Below are positions 8,034 to 15,007 of a stretch of 53,526 bases of DNA, in pieces (position 1 is the first letter of the stretch; the number at the start of each line of letters is the position of its first letter). The position numbers and the translations under genes are program-made. This DNA comes from UBA4644 sp900555855. Its GTDB lineage: Bacteria > Bacillota > Clostridia > Oscillospirales > Butyricicoccaceae. Location of the stretch: assembly GCA_052289195.1 (NCBI GenBank), contig DAWAJD010000011.1, positions 1-53,526 on the forward strand, in the 5' to 3' direction. The notes beneath the pieces were generated by a model. The model was not told the DNA's origin and made no database searches. It saw only the letters and a program-made list of their open reading frames with translations.

Positions 8034-9164
8034 TCAGTCCTCTTTCGTTTCTTCCGTCTGTGTGTTTGCGCCCCGGGCAGAGACGGCGGCCTTATGCTGC
8101 TGCTCCTGATCCCGGTGCCGCAGCTGCTTCAGCTTGCGGCGCAGCGTGCGGGCAGCGCCCAGACCCTTGTTGATCAAAAGGTCCGCGCCCTTGTTATAGA
8201 CCATTTCAAACTCGCCGCAAAACTCCACCAGATCGCCGCCAAAGCCCTTTTTGAACAGATACAGGCCATAGAGCGGGTTGTCCGGCGTCAGATCGCCGGA
8301 GACGCCCCGGAAGTCGTAAATATCGCAATGGGTCTCCAGCGCCCATTGGATCATGGCCCACTGGAGCTGGTAATTGGGCATCACATTGCGGTGCTCGTTG
8401 GAGGAAGCGCCGTAAAGATACCAGACCTTGTTGCCGTAATGGACGGCCAGCGTTCCGGCGATGGGTTTGCCTTCCCAGAAGGCCATATAAAGACGGGCCT
8501 TGTCGCCCAGCGAGTCCAGCATGGCGGCAAAATAGGATTCCGGCCGGGTGATAAAGCCGTCCCGGTTGCCGGTCTCCTGCATCAGTCGGGAAAACTCCGG
8601 CAGCAGCTCCTTGCCGCACAGCCGGACAGTGACGCCCTTCCGGGCGCTGAGCCGCAGGTTGTAGCGGGTCTTGGAGTGAAAGGCCGCCAAAAGCTCCTCC
8701 TCCGTTTTGCCTTTGACATTCAGACGAAACACATAGCAGGGCTGAATGCCGTTGAAATCTTTATCGCCGGGGTGATGCACATAGCCCAGAGATTTCATAA
8801 TTTCGATAAACGCCTCATCAGAGGAGGGAATGTCCGGATCCAGCCGCAGCGCATAGGCGCGGCACTGCTTTGCCAGCTCCGCCGCGGCCAGGGTCAGCTC
8901 CCGCAGGGTCTCACGGTCGTGTGCATCGCACACTGGGCCACGGGCTGCATACATCATGCGGTAGGGAACGCCGGGCATTTTGCGAATGAGCACGCTCATG
9001 GCGCCGGTGATCTGGCCCGCCTCATCTCGGCGGAGGATCGCGCGCCACTGCCAATCGCTTTTCACCGGAGCCCACAGATGGGACTGGAGAAAATGGCCCT
9101 TGGGATGCCCCTCCACAAAGGCCTCATATTGGGGTAATGTCTGTTCGGTCACGAATTCATACAT
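8034..9164 (-). CDS. FemAB/FemX family peptidoglycan aminoacyltransferase
   Basis: The family consists of tRNA-dependent transferases that add amino acids to lipid II stem peptides. The 376-aa protein shows the two-GNAT layout: an N-terminal half with HPKGHFLQSHLWAPVKSDW, and a C-terminal half with SKTRYNLRLSARKGV, GTLAVHYGNKVWYLYGASS, MPNYQLQWAMIQWA and YDFRGVSGD, all hallmark FemAB segments. A basic tail (about 345-376) is low in complexity. Starting from 9164 (MYEFVTEQ) there is an AGGAGA site upstream. It leads the alr-darA-holB-ricT group. The amino acid added and its position cannot be read from sequence. Confidence 0.88.
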   Translation of the reverse strand: MYEFVTEQTLPQYEAFVEGHPKGHFLQSHLWAPVKSDWQWRAILRRDEAGQITGAMSVLIRKMPGVPYRMMYAARGPVCDAHDRETLRELTLAAAELAKQCRAYALRLDPDIPSSDEAFIEIMKSLGYVHHPGDKDFNGIQPCYVFRLNVKGKTEEELLAAFHSKTRYNLRLSARKGVTVRLCGKELLPEFSRLMQETGNRDGFITRPESYFAAMLDSLGDKARLYMAFWEGKPIAGTLAVHYGNKVWYLYGASSNEHRNVMPNYQLQWAMIQWALETHCDIYDFRGVSGDLTPDNPLYGLYLFKKGFGGDLVEFCGEFEMVYNKGADLLINKGLGAARTLRRKLKQLRHRDQEQQHKAAVSARGANTQTEETKED

Positions 9165-9377
9165 GCTTGATGTCTCCTGTTATCGACCTTCCGGAAGCGC
9201 CGGAAAAGCGCCGGCCGGCCCAATCGCGGGCCTGTTGCCGATCCTTTTTTGCTCATGCTTAGGTTACCCTTTATTTTACATCATTTTTCAGAAATACGCT
9301 ATAGGTTTTCCAAAATAATTGCGAAAAAACAGGAGGGGGCGCCGCAAAAGGGCGCGCCCGGGAAAAACGCACAGCGT

Positions 9378-10388
9378 TTACTGCTTATCCTGCCGGATCA
9401 TGTATTCCAGAAGATTCAGGGTGTTGCAGCTGTAGCCATATTCGTTGTCGTACCAGGCCACCAGCTTGACAAAGGTATCGGTCAGGGCGATGCCGGCTTT
9501 GGCGTCGAAGATGCTGGCCCGGGGATCGGAGGTAAAGTCGGAGGATACCACATCATCCTCGGTATAGCCCAGAATGCCCTTCAGCTGGCCCTCAGAGGCT
9601 TCCTTCATGGCGCGGCAAATGTCTTCATACTTTGCCGGCTTTTCCAGATTGACGGTCAGGTCCACGCAGGAAACATCCAGAACGGGGACACGGAAGGACA
9701 TACCCGTCAGCTTGCCATTGAGGGCAGGGATCACCTTGCCCACGGCCTTGGCAGCGCCGGTGGAGGAGGGGATGATATTGCCGAAGGCTGCGCGGCCGCC
9801 GCGCCAGTCCTTTTTGGAGGAGCCATCCACCACCTTCTGGGTCGCTGTAGCTGCGTGGACGGTGGTCATCAGGCCGTCGCGGATCCCAAAGTGATCCTGC
9901 AGGACCTTGGCCACGGGAGCCAGGCAGTTGGTGGTGCAGGAGGCATTGCTCACCACCGTCATGTCGGGGGAATAGCTGTCCTGATTGACGCCCATAACAA
10001 ACATGGGAGCGTCCTTGGAGGGCGCCGTGATAATGACCTTCTTTGCGCCGGCCTTCCGATGGGCGCCGGCTTCCTCGATGGTCTTAAACTTGCCGGTGGA
10101 TTCAATGACATATTCCACGCCAAGCTCCTTCCAGGGATTGTCCTCCGGAGCTTCACCGGTGAGGACGCGAACGGGGTGCCCGTCGATGACAATGGAATCC
10201 TCCGTGTGGGTAACGGTGAAATCCGGACGGCCATGGACCGTGTCGTGGGCCAGCATGTAAGCCAGATATTCGGGCGTGGACCGGTGACCATTTACCGCCA
10301 CAAACTCCAAATCATTTCGCTTCACGCCCTCCCGCAGGATCAGACGGCCAATGCGGCCAAATCCGTTGATACCAATTTTTGTCGCCAT
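9378..10388 (-). CDS. gap: Type I glyceraldehyde-3-phosphate dehydrogenase with NADP-like cofactor residues
   Basis: A glycolytic or gluconeogenic enzyme making 1,3-bisphosphoglycerate. It has the GINGFGRIGR Rossmann motif, the catalytic Cys151 in SNASCTTNC and WYDNEYGYS near the C-terminus. The start at 10388 (MATKIG) has GGAGG 8 nt upstream; the earlier ATG at 10403 overlaps that site. Odd: the strand-2 end reads VNGHRS instead of the common VND, and VDGSSKKDW has Ser where E. coli GAPDH has Pro. Both changes are those used to convert a Bacillus GAPDH towards NADP. Its own promoter is at 10448-10476, and a weak GC-rich hairpin (about 9340-9360) follows. Confidence 0.93.
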   Translation of the reverse strand: MATKIGINGFGRIGRLILREGVKRNDLEFVAVNGHRSTPEYLAYMLAHDTVHGRPDFTVTHTEDSIVIDGHPVRVLTGEAPEDNPWKELGVEYVIESTGKFKTIEEAGAHRKAGAKKVIITAPSKDAPMFVMGVNQDSYSPDMTVVSNASCTTNCLAPVAKVLQDHFGIRDGLMTTVHAATATQKVVDGSSKKDWRGGRAAFGNIIPSSTGAAKAVGKVIPALNGKLTGMSFRVPVLDVSCVDLTVNLEKPAKYEDICRAMKEASEGQLKGILGYTEDDVVSSDFTSDPRASIFDAKAGIALTDTFVKLVAWYDNEYGYSCNTLNLLEYMIRQDKQ

Positions 10389-10447
10389 GAATGTTGCCTC
10401 CATGTTTTTGTTTTTTCTGATATCATCCCTTATGTACTTGTACTTCC

Positions 10448-10476
10448 ATTATACCGGGCGGCAAAGCCAAAAGCAA
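10448..10476 (-). promoter_or_regulatory. Sigma-A promoter of gap
   Basis: On the minus strand TTGCTT (10471-10476), 17-nt spacer, perfect TATAAT (10448-10453). The leader of about 50 nt holds two short palindromes near the start point, GTACTTGTAC (about 10435-10444) and TGATATCA (about 10419-10426), possible operator sites. Confidence 0.8.
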
Positions 10477-10534
10477 CCCCGCAGATCTGAAAGTTTTTTT
10501 ACCAGGATATACAGTCAAATTACAAGAAAAATCA

Positions 10535-10563
10535 TTGCGTATTTGCTGCAGGCAGGATATAAT
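10535..10563 (+). promoter_or_regulatory. Sigma-A promoter of the kinase-like gene
   Basis: TTGCGT (10535-10540), 17-nt spacer, perfect TATAAT (10558-10563). It rules out the upstream in-frame starts from 10351. Confidence 0.7.
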
Positions 10564-10635
10564 AATATCGAAAAATGGAATGCCGTCTGCGGGAGTGCCC
10601 GGCAGGGCGTGGAGCAGGGGCGGAAAGGAAGGGTG

Positions 10636-11745
10636 GTGGAGTCGGTGGCAGGAGAGGACAAGTCCGGGATCATGAAATTCCCGGAGACACGGCAGGAAGA
10701 GCTGACCATGCTCTGCAGCGCCGCCGGCAGAGTCGTCTATCTTTCCGGCGGGCTCAAGCTGCTTCTGGAGGAAGACCTGACTGGCCGCAACCTGAATGAT
10801 TTTATTGAGGACCGGACGGTAGCCCGGCTGATCAGCCAAATCCAGAGCAAAAAGGAAGCCGCCTTTGAATGTACTCTGGGAGGACAGCGGTTTTCCTGTG
10901 AAGCCGTCCCCATGGAGGAGCATATCCATATCAGCCTGATTCCCATGAGCCGCAGAGACGGGATCTCCATCACCATGAACGCCTCCCGCTTTATCTCCCG
11001 GGAGCTGAATACCGATCTTTCCCTGATGCTGCCGGTGGTGCAGCAGCTGGAGCGCGCGGCGGAGGAGGGTCAGCTGGACGGGCTGGCCATGCTGCGGCGC
11101 AGCATTTACCGGCTGATCCGAATGACCCGGGATCTGGAGGACTGCGCCGCGGCGGAAAACGGCTTTCTGGAAATGCACATCGCCGACGAGGATCTGACAG
11201 CGATTTGCAGGCAGCTGGAGCAGCGGCTGGAGCCACTGTGCGCCGGCGGCGTGCGGGTCCGCTGGAGCCTGCCGGAGCAGCCGCTCATCTGGCGGGTGGA
11301 CGCGGCCAAGTTCCGGCGGATGCTGCTCCATCTGATCTCCAACGCCATGGCCGCGCGGAAGCAGGGCGGCAGCATCGCCGTGGCCCTGCGGCAGCGGACA
11401 GACGAGGTCTGCCTTTCCGTCACCGACGACGGCCCGGGCATCGACAGCGCCGTCCTGGGCAGCGTGTTCCGCAAATATGACGATATGGATCCTCTGCAGA
11501 AGGCGGGCCCTGGCGCAGGCTTTGGCCTGGCGCTGGTGCGGGCCTTTGCGGAAAAGCACGGCGGCCGTCTGCTGCTGGTGAGCAACGAGGGCGGCACCTC
11601 CGCCCAGATCATTTTGCCCCGGCTGGAGGGCGCGGCGGAGCTGGAGGTGCGTTGTCGGCCCGTCACCTATGGCGCAGGCGTGGATCCGCTGCTGGTGGAG
11701 CTTTCCACCGTGCTGGACGCCTCTTTGTACCGAAAAAAACCGTAG
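10636..11745 (+). CDS. Histidine-kinase-like protein lacking the phosphoacceptor His
   Basis: A soluble 369-aa protein. Residues about 15-105 look PAS-like (AAGRVVYLSGGLKLLLEEDLTG). The dimerisation helix reads FISRELNTDLSLMLP where a kinase would read SHELRTPL: the His position is Arg122. The ATPase half is well kept: N-box LHLISNAMAARKQGG, G1 VTDDGPGID, F-box VFRKYDDMDP and G2 GPGAGFGLALVRAFAEKHGG. No membrane span is seen and no response regulator is nearby. The start GTG 10636 follows an AAGGAAGG stretch; GTG 10633 or ATG 10672 are alternatives. It could bind ATP and act as a scaffold, a phosphatase or a kinase of another type; the role is unknown. Confidence 0.75.
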   Translation: MESVAGEDKSGIMKFPETRQEELTMLCSAAGRVVYLSGGLKLLLEEDLTGRNLNDFIEDRTVARLISQIQSKKEAAFECTLGGQRFSCEAVPMEEHIHISLIPMSRRDGISITMNASRFISRELNTDLSLMLPVVQQLERAAEEGQLDGLAMLRRSIYRLIRMTRDLEDCAAAENGFLEMHIADEDLTAICRQLEQRLEPLCAGGVRVRWSLPEQPLIWRVDAAKFRRMLLHLISNAMAARKQGGSIAVALRQRTDEVCLSVTDDGPGIDSAVLGSVFRKYDDMDPLQKAGPGAGFGLALVRAFAEKHGGRLLLVSNEGGTSAQIILPRLEGAAELEVRCRPVTYGAGVDPLLVELSTVLDASLYRKKP

Positions 11746-11753
11746 GCTCCAAG

Positions 11754-11790
11754 CGCCCCTTTGGCAAGCCGATCCGAAAGGGGCACTTTT
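11754..11790 (+). terminator. Terminator after the kinase-like gene
   Basis: The inverted repeat GCCCCTTTGG / CCGAAAGGGGC (11754-11784) is followed by ACTTTT. Confidence 0.7.
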
Positions 11791-11835
11791 GAGCCGAGCG
11801 GGCCGGCTCTGTTTTGTAAAATGCCGCGGAGCGCC

Positions 11836-11864
11836 TTGACAAGCGCATTTCCTATTGGTAAGCT
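11836..11864 (+). promoter_or_regulatory. Probable sigma-A promoter of the PatB-like gene
   Basis: Perfect TTGACA (11836-11841), 17-nt spacer and a weaker -10, TAAGCT (11859-11864). Confidence 0.6.
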
Positions 11865-11909
11865 AAAAGCATCCGGATAAACAGCGCATAAACAGAAAGG
11901 AGATCGCTT

Positions 11910-13100
11910 ATGCAAGAAAACTGTCAAGGCGAAGCCCTGGTATTTGTGGATCGCCGAAACACCAACTGCAGCAAATGGGATGGTCTGAAGGAGAATTTTG
12001 GCTCTGCAGAGCTGCAGGCCATGTGGGTGGCGGATATGGACTTTCAGGCGCCTCGCTGCGTTCAGGAAGCCCTGATGCGCTATGTGGAGCAGGGCGTTTT
12101 TGGCTATTACAAAGCGCCGGAGTCTTATTTTGAAGCCTTTCTGCAGTGGGAAGCGAAGGTCCACGGCTATCGGCCCCGGCGGGAATGGCTCCGGGTGACG
12201 CCTGGCGTCGTGCCTGCCATCAACTGGCTCCTGCAGATCATGACCCAACCCGGCGATGCTGTCCTGGTGCTGACGCCGGTCTATTATCCCTTCCTGAACG
12301 CGGTGAAGGATAATGACCGGAAGCTGGTCTGCTGCGACCTGCAGGCCAAAAACGGGGAATATACCATTGACTTTGCCCTGCTGGAAAAGACGCTCCGGCA
12401 GCAGCCGGTGAAGGCCGCGATCCTCAGCTCGCCCCACAATCCCGTAGGCCGGGTCTGGACGCGGGAGGAGCTGTATACGCTGCTGGAGCTTTTGCGGAAA
12501 TACGGCGTCTTTGTGATTTCCGACGAGATCCATCAGGATATCGTATTTGAAGGCCATAGACATATCCCTTCGGCCACGGTGGGGGACTATGATCACATGC
12601 TCGTTACGCTGACGGCTCCCTCGAAAACCTTTAACCTGGCGGGCCTGCAAAACTCACTGCTGATTCTTCCGGATGCGGATATCCGTGCCCGCTACGACCG
12701 CTATCTCCAGCAGATTCATGTGCCGTCCAGCAACGCTATGGGTTATATTGCTGCAGAGGCTGCCTACCGGGGCGGAGCAGACTGGACGGCAGAATTCCGC
12801 CGAACGATTTATGAGAATTACCTTCTGCTGCGGGCTGTTTTGGAAAAACGCGCGCCGAAGGCCGTGATCTCGCCGATGGAGGGCACCTATCTGATGTGGG
12901 TGGATCTTGGAGCTTATGTGGCGCCAGAGGCAATTCGGGAATTTATGGAAAATCGCTGCGGCCTCGCAGTAGACTATGGCGATTGGTTTGGCGGCGACCG
13001 TTTTCGGACCTTTATTCGCCTGAACCTGGCAACCTCCCGGGAGCTGGTGCAAAACGCCGCGGAACGGCTGGCCGAAGCGCTGGAGCAGTGCGGCGCATAA
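11910..13100 (+). CDS. MalY/PatB family PLP-dependent cystathionine beta-lyase or aminotransferase
   Basis: A fold-type I PLP enzyme of the PatB/MalY group, many of which cleave cystathionine or other Cys-S conjugates to release a thiol, pyruvate and ammonia. Motifs seen: WVADMDFQAP near the N-terminus, which is diagnostic for the group, SSPHNPVGRVW, SDEIHQDIVF and the PLP lysine in TAPSKTFNLAG. The 396-aa length is usual. RBS AAAGGAG lies 8 nt upstream of the ATG. It is a single-gene unit between its own promoter and a bidirectional terminator shared with the convergent TetR gene. The substrate is uncertain. Confidence 0.88.
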   Translation: MQENCQGEALVFVDRRNTNCSKWDGLKENFGSAELQAMWVADMDFQAPRCVQEALMRYVEQGVFGYYKAPESYFEAFLQWEAKVHGYRPRREWLRVTPGVVPAINWLLQIMTQPGDAVLVLTPVYYPFLNAVKDNDRKLVCCDLQAKNGEYTIDFALLEKTLRQQPVKAAILSSPHNPVGRVWTREELYTLLELLRKYGVFVISDEIHQDIVFEGHRHIPSATVGDYDHMLVTLTAPSKTFNLAGLQNSLLILPDADIRARYDRYLQQIHVPSSNAMGYIAAEAAYRGGADWTAEFRRTIYENYLLLRAVLEKRAPKAVISPMEGTYLMWVDLGAYVAPEAIREFMENRCGLAVDYGDWFGGDRFRTFIRLNLATSRELVQNAAERLAEALEQCGA

Positions 13101-13110
13101 AAACACAAAA

Positions 13111-13134
13111 AAGCGGAGCCGGATGGCTCCGCTT
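13111..13134. terminator. Bidirectional terminator between the PatB-like and TetR genes
   Basis: A perfect 10-bp stem (13111-13120 with 13125-13134) and 4-nt loop. It ends the minus-strand TetR transcript with TTTTTTGTGTTTTT and the plus-strand one with a weaker TTCTGCTTT. Confidence 0.85.
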
Positions 13135-13154
13135 CTGCTTTGCAAAGGGCTGGC

Positions 13155-13871
13155 TCAGTCTTTGAAGGCTTTCCGGCGAGATTCGTTCATGGCGGAGGAA
13201 AAGCCGTCGTCCACAAGGGCCATGATGCGGTCCACCGTCTGCTGAGCGGCGGGACGCAGATCCATGGTCAGGACCCGATCGATCACCGGCTGATACTGGG
13301 CCTCTGGCACCTTATAGATGCGGAAGCAGCAGGAAAGATAGCGCTGGATCTTCCGGGCCATGGACATCTGCGCGTCGCAGGGCTTGGCCATATAGCCCCG
13401 GAGCACGCCGGAGGATGCGATCTCCAGCTCATAAAACTCCTCCACATCTGCGTTGGGGAATTGCTTTGCGTAGATCTCTGCCAGCTTGGTCTTCGTGCTC
13501 TGGTGGATATATTCCGCGGTGGAGGGCAGCGTGTAGGCCATCACATAAAGGTCGCGCAGAGCGTCGGAAAGCTCGGTGATGTGCATCTGCAGGGCCGTTT
13601 CCACGGCATAAAACAGCAGAAGATCCGCGTCCTTGCCGATGAGCTCGTCCGTCATGCGGAACTGCTCCGCATAGACCAGCTTGACCAGCTCCAGCAAGAC
13701 GCCCTCTTTATTGCCATAGAGGAAGAAGGGAGAGCCGTTGGAAACGCCGGCAAGCCGGGCCACCATCTTGCTGGAGGCGCCGTTATAGCCATACTCCAGA
13801 AATACCTTGGCGGAAGCGTTCAGGATCCTGCGGCGCATCAGCTCGCCCTTGGGGTGCGGTCCGGGTCTCAT
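13155..13871 (-). CDS. TetR/AcrR family transcriptional regulator
   Basis: A 238-aa repressor-type protein. The N-terminal helix-turn-helix (about residues 10-57) has RRRILNASAKVFLEYGYNGASSKMVARLAGVSNGSPFFLYGNKEGVL's typical pattern, with the SNGSPFFLYGNKE recognition segment. The C-terminal domain should bind a ligand and dimerise, but shows no known ligand signature. The start at 13871 (MRPGPHPKGEL) has AAGGAGG 8 nt upstream. No obvious target lies beside it: the convergent PatB gene and the upstream ribU have their own promoters. A dyad in its own leader (13891-13906) suggests autoregulation. Confidence 0.88.
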   Translation of the reverse strand: MRPGPHPKGELMRRRILNASAKVFLEYGYNGASSKMVARLAGVSNGSPFFLYGNKEGVLLELVKLVYAEQFRMTDELIGKDADLLLFYAVETALQMHITELSDALRDLYVMAYTLPSTAEYIHQSTKTKLAEIYAKQFPNADVEEFYELEIASSGVLRGYMAKPCDAQMSMARKIQRYLSCCFRIYKVPEAQYQPVIDRVLTMDLRPAAQQTVDRIMALVDDGFSSAMNESRRKAFKD

Positions 13872-13890
13872 AAAAAATACCTCCTTCGAT

Positions 13891-13941
13891 AATGAACACA
13901 TTTATTAACAGAAGTATACACGGATTTCTGGAAAAAATCAA
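13891..13941 (-). promoter_or_regulatory. TetR gene promoter with candidate operator
   Basis: On the minus strand TTGATT (13936-13941), 17-nt spacer, TATACT (13913-13918). Between the -10 and the RBS is a near-perfect dyad, AATGAA-CACA-TTTATT (plus-strand 13891-13906), well placed for repressor binding. Confidence 0.65.
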
Positions 13942-14044
13942 TAGGAAAATGAAAAAATCCTGAAAAATCAAGGGAACTCCGGCATTCTAATCTGCAACAG
14001 TACATCGTCTGCTATTTTACAACATTTCCTTGAAAAATGCAAGA

Positions 14045-14075
14045 AAAAAGCCGCGGCACAGGCCGCAGCTTTTTT
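14045..14075 (-). terminator. Terminator of ribU
   Basis: A 10-bp stem with one G-U pair, AAGCTGCGGC and GCCGCGGCTT on the minus strand, followed by a T-run. The flanking A and T tracts make it potentially bidirectional. Confidence 0.8.
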
Positions 14076-14090
14076 GATCCGTGCGCCGGC

Positions 14091-14684
14091 TCACCGTCTG
14101 CCGTGGAGCAGGGGAGAGAGCTTTTTATAGATCAGAAACACCAGCGCGCAGACCAGCGCGTTTTTCCCCAGGGTAAAGGGCACATTGAAGCGCAGCAGCG
14201 CGTCAAACAGGCTCCCGCAGGAGGGGTCCAGCGCCTGATACAGGCCCAGGATGGTATCCATGGGCAGCATTTTCCCGTAAAGGGGATAGATCAGGAAATA
14301 ATTGATGGGCAGGCTCAGCCCGGCGGAGGCTGCGCAGCCGGCCAGCGAAGCCAGCGCCGCGCCCCTGCGGCTCTTGATCCGGCGATAGATCAGGCCCGCC
14401 GGGATCACATAGCAGCAGCCCAGCAGGAAATTGGAAAGCTCGCCCACGCCGCCGGTGCTGCCCCCCAGAAGGAGATGCAGCAGATTTTTCAGCAGGCACA
14501 CCGCCGCGCCGGACACCGGCCCATAGGCAAAGGCGGCCAGCAGCGCCGGAAGCTCGGAAAGATCCAGCTTGATAAACGGCGGCATAAAGGGGACGCTGAG
14601 CTCGAGAAACATGAGGACAAAGCCGATGGCAGAGAGCATGGCCGTGGCGGCCAGCGCGCGGGTCTTGACGGGGGAGCGGTTCAT
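14091..14684 (-). CDS. ribU: ECF transporter S component, riboflavin type (RibU)
   Basis: A substrate-binding membrane subunit of an energy-coupling-factor importer. It has 197 aa, about six hydrophobic segments, and the family pattern near the N-terminus (ALAATAMLSAIGFVLMFLE, then FIKLDLSELPALLAAFAYGP). The start at 14684 (MNRSPVK) follows an AAGGAAAGGAA site; the upstream open frame runs through the riboswitch and is not coding. An FMN riboswitch with its terminator lies directly upstream, so flavin is the probable cargo. No ATPases or T component are adjacent; EcfA1A2T at 21095-23594 are plausible partners. Confidence 0.9.
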   Translation of the reverse strand: MNRSPVKTRALAATAMLSAIGFVLMFLELSVPFMPPFIKLDLSELPALLAAFAYGPVSGAAVCLLKNLLHLLLGGSTGGVGELSNFLLGCCYVIPAGLIYRRIKSRRGAALASLAGCAASAGLSLPINYFLIYPLYGKMLPMDTILGLYQALDPSCGSLFDALLRFNVPFTLGKNALVCALVFLIYKKLSPLLHGRR

Positions 14685-14722
14685 AGCGGTTCCTTTCCTT
14701 CGGATATGGCGGGGATTTTTGC

Positions 14723-14762
14723 AAAAAACGCCCCGCTCACCTGAGATCAGGCAAAGCAGGGC
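14723..14762 (-). terminator. Riboswitch-controlled terminator
   Basis: An imperfect long hairpin (14730-14762, minus) with a CCTGA/TCAGG inner stem and a GCCC/GGGC base is followed by six Ts (14723-14728). It lies between the FMN aptamer and ribU, where the expression platform is expected. Confidence 0.8.
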
Positions 14763-14780
14763 GCAGCTTGACAAAGCCAT

Positions 14781-14887
14781 ATCTTCTTTCATCCAGACTG
14801 TCACTGTCGGTCCCGGAGTTTCACCGGGTCGGCCCGAAGGCTCGCGGACTGTACCGCCGGTGGGGAATTGCACCCCGCCCTGAAGAT
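14781..14887 (-). promoter_or_regulatory. FMN riboswitch (RFN element)
   Basis: The minus strand matches the RFN aptamer from end to end. P1 is ATCTTC (14882-14887) with GAAGAT (14781-14786). The conserved stretches GGGGTGCAATTCCCCACCGG, CGGTACAGTCC, CGAGCC, CCGACAGTGACAGTCTGGAT and the flanking GAAAGAAGAT are all present. With a terminator downstream, FMN should switch ribU off. Confidence 0.97.
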
Positions 14888-14899
14888 CTTGCTGTAAAT

Positions 14900-14928
14900 A
14901 CTATATGCGCTTTTGGTGAAATTGTCAA
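14900..14928 (-). promoter_or_regulatory. Sigma-A promoter of the FMN riboswitch-ribU transcript
   Basis: On the minus strand, perfect TTGACA (14923-14928), 17-nt spacer, TATAGT (14900-14905). The aptamer begins about 13 nt after the -10. Confidence 0.85.
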
Positions 14929-14934
14929 GGGGCG

Positions 14935-14969
14935 GCCCGCTTGCAGCGGGCAGAGCGCCGTGGTAAAAT
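14935..14969 (+). promoter_or_regulatory. Promoter of the HEXXH-protein gene with overlapping dyad
   Basis: TTGCAG (14941-14946), 17-nt spacer, TAAAAT (14964-14969). The -35 is flanked by a perfect inverted repeat, GCCCGC-TTGCA-GCGGGC (14935-14951), which could be an operator. This promoter is back to back with the ribU promoter. The 323-nt stretch 14685-15007 holds these two promoters, the riboswitch and its terminator, and no gene. Confidence 0.6.
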
Positions 14970-15007
14970 AAGAAAAATGCAGGCATCATCTGGGGAAGGG
15001 AGCCGCG

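Noticed and set aside
6801..9137. A 778-codon plus-strand frame across alr and femX
   Set aside because: It runs opposite two well-identified genes, has no RBS, and shows no domain. It is a GC-driven shadow.
14687..14873. N-terminal extension of ribU
   Set aside because: The extra codons are the FMN riboswitch and terminator, not protein.
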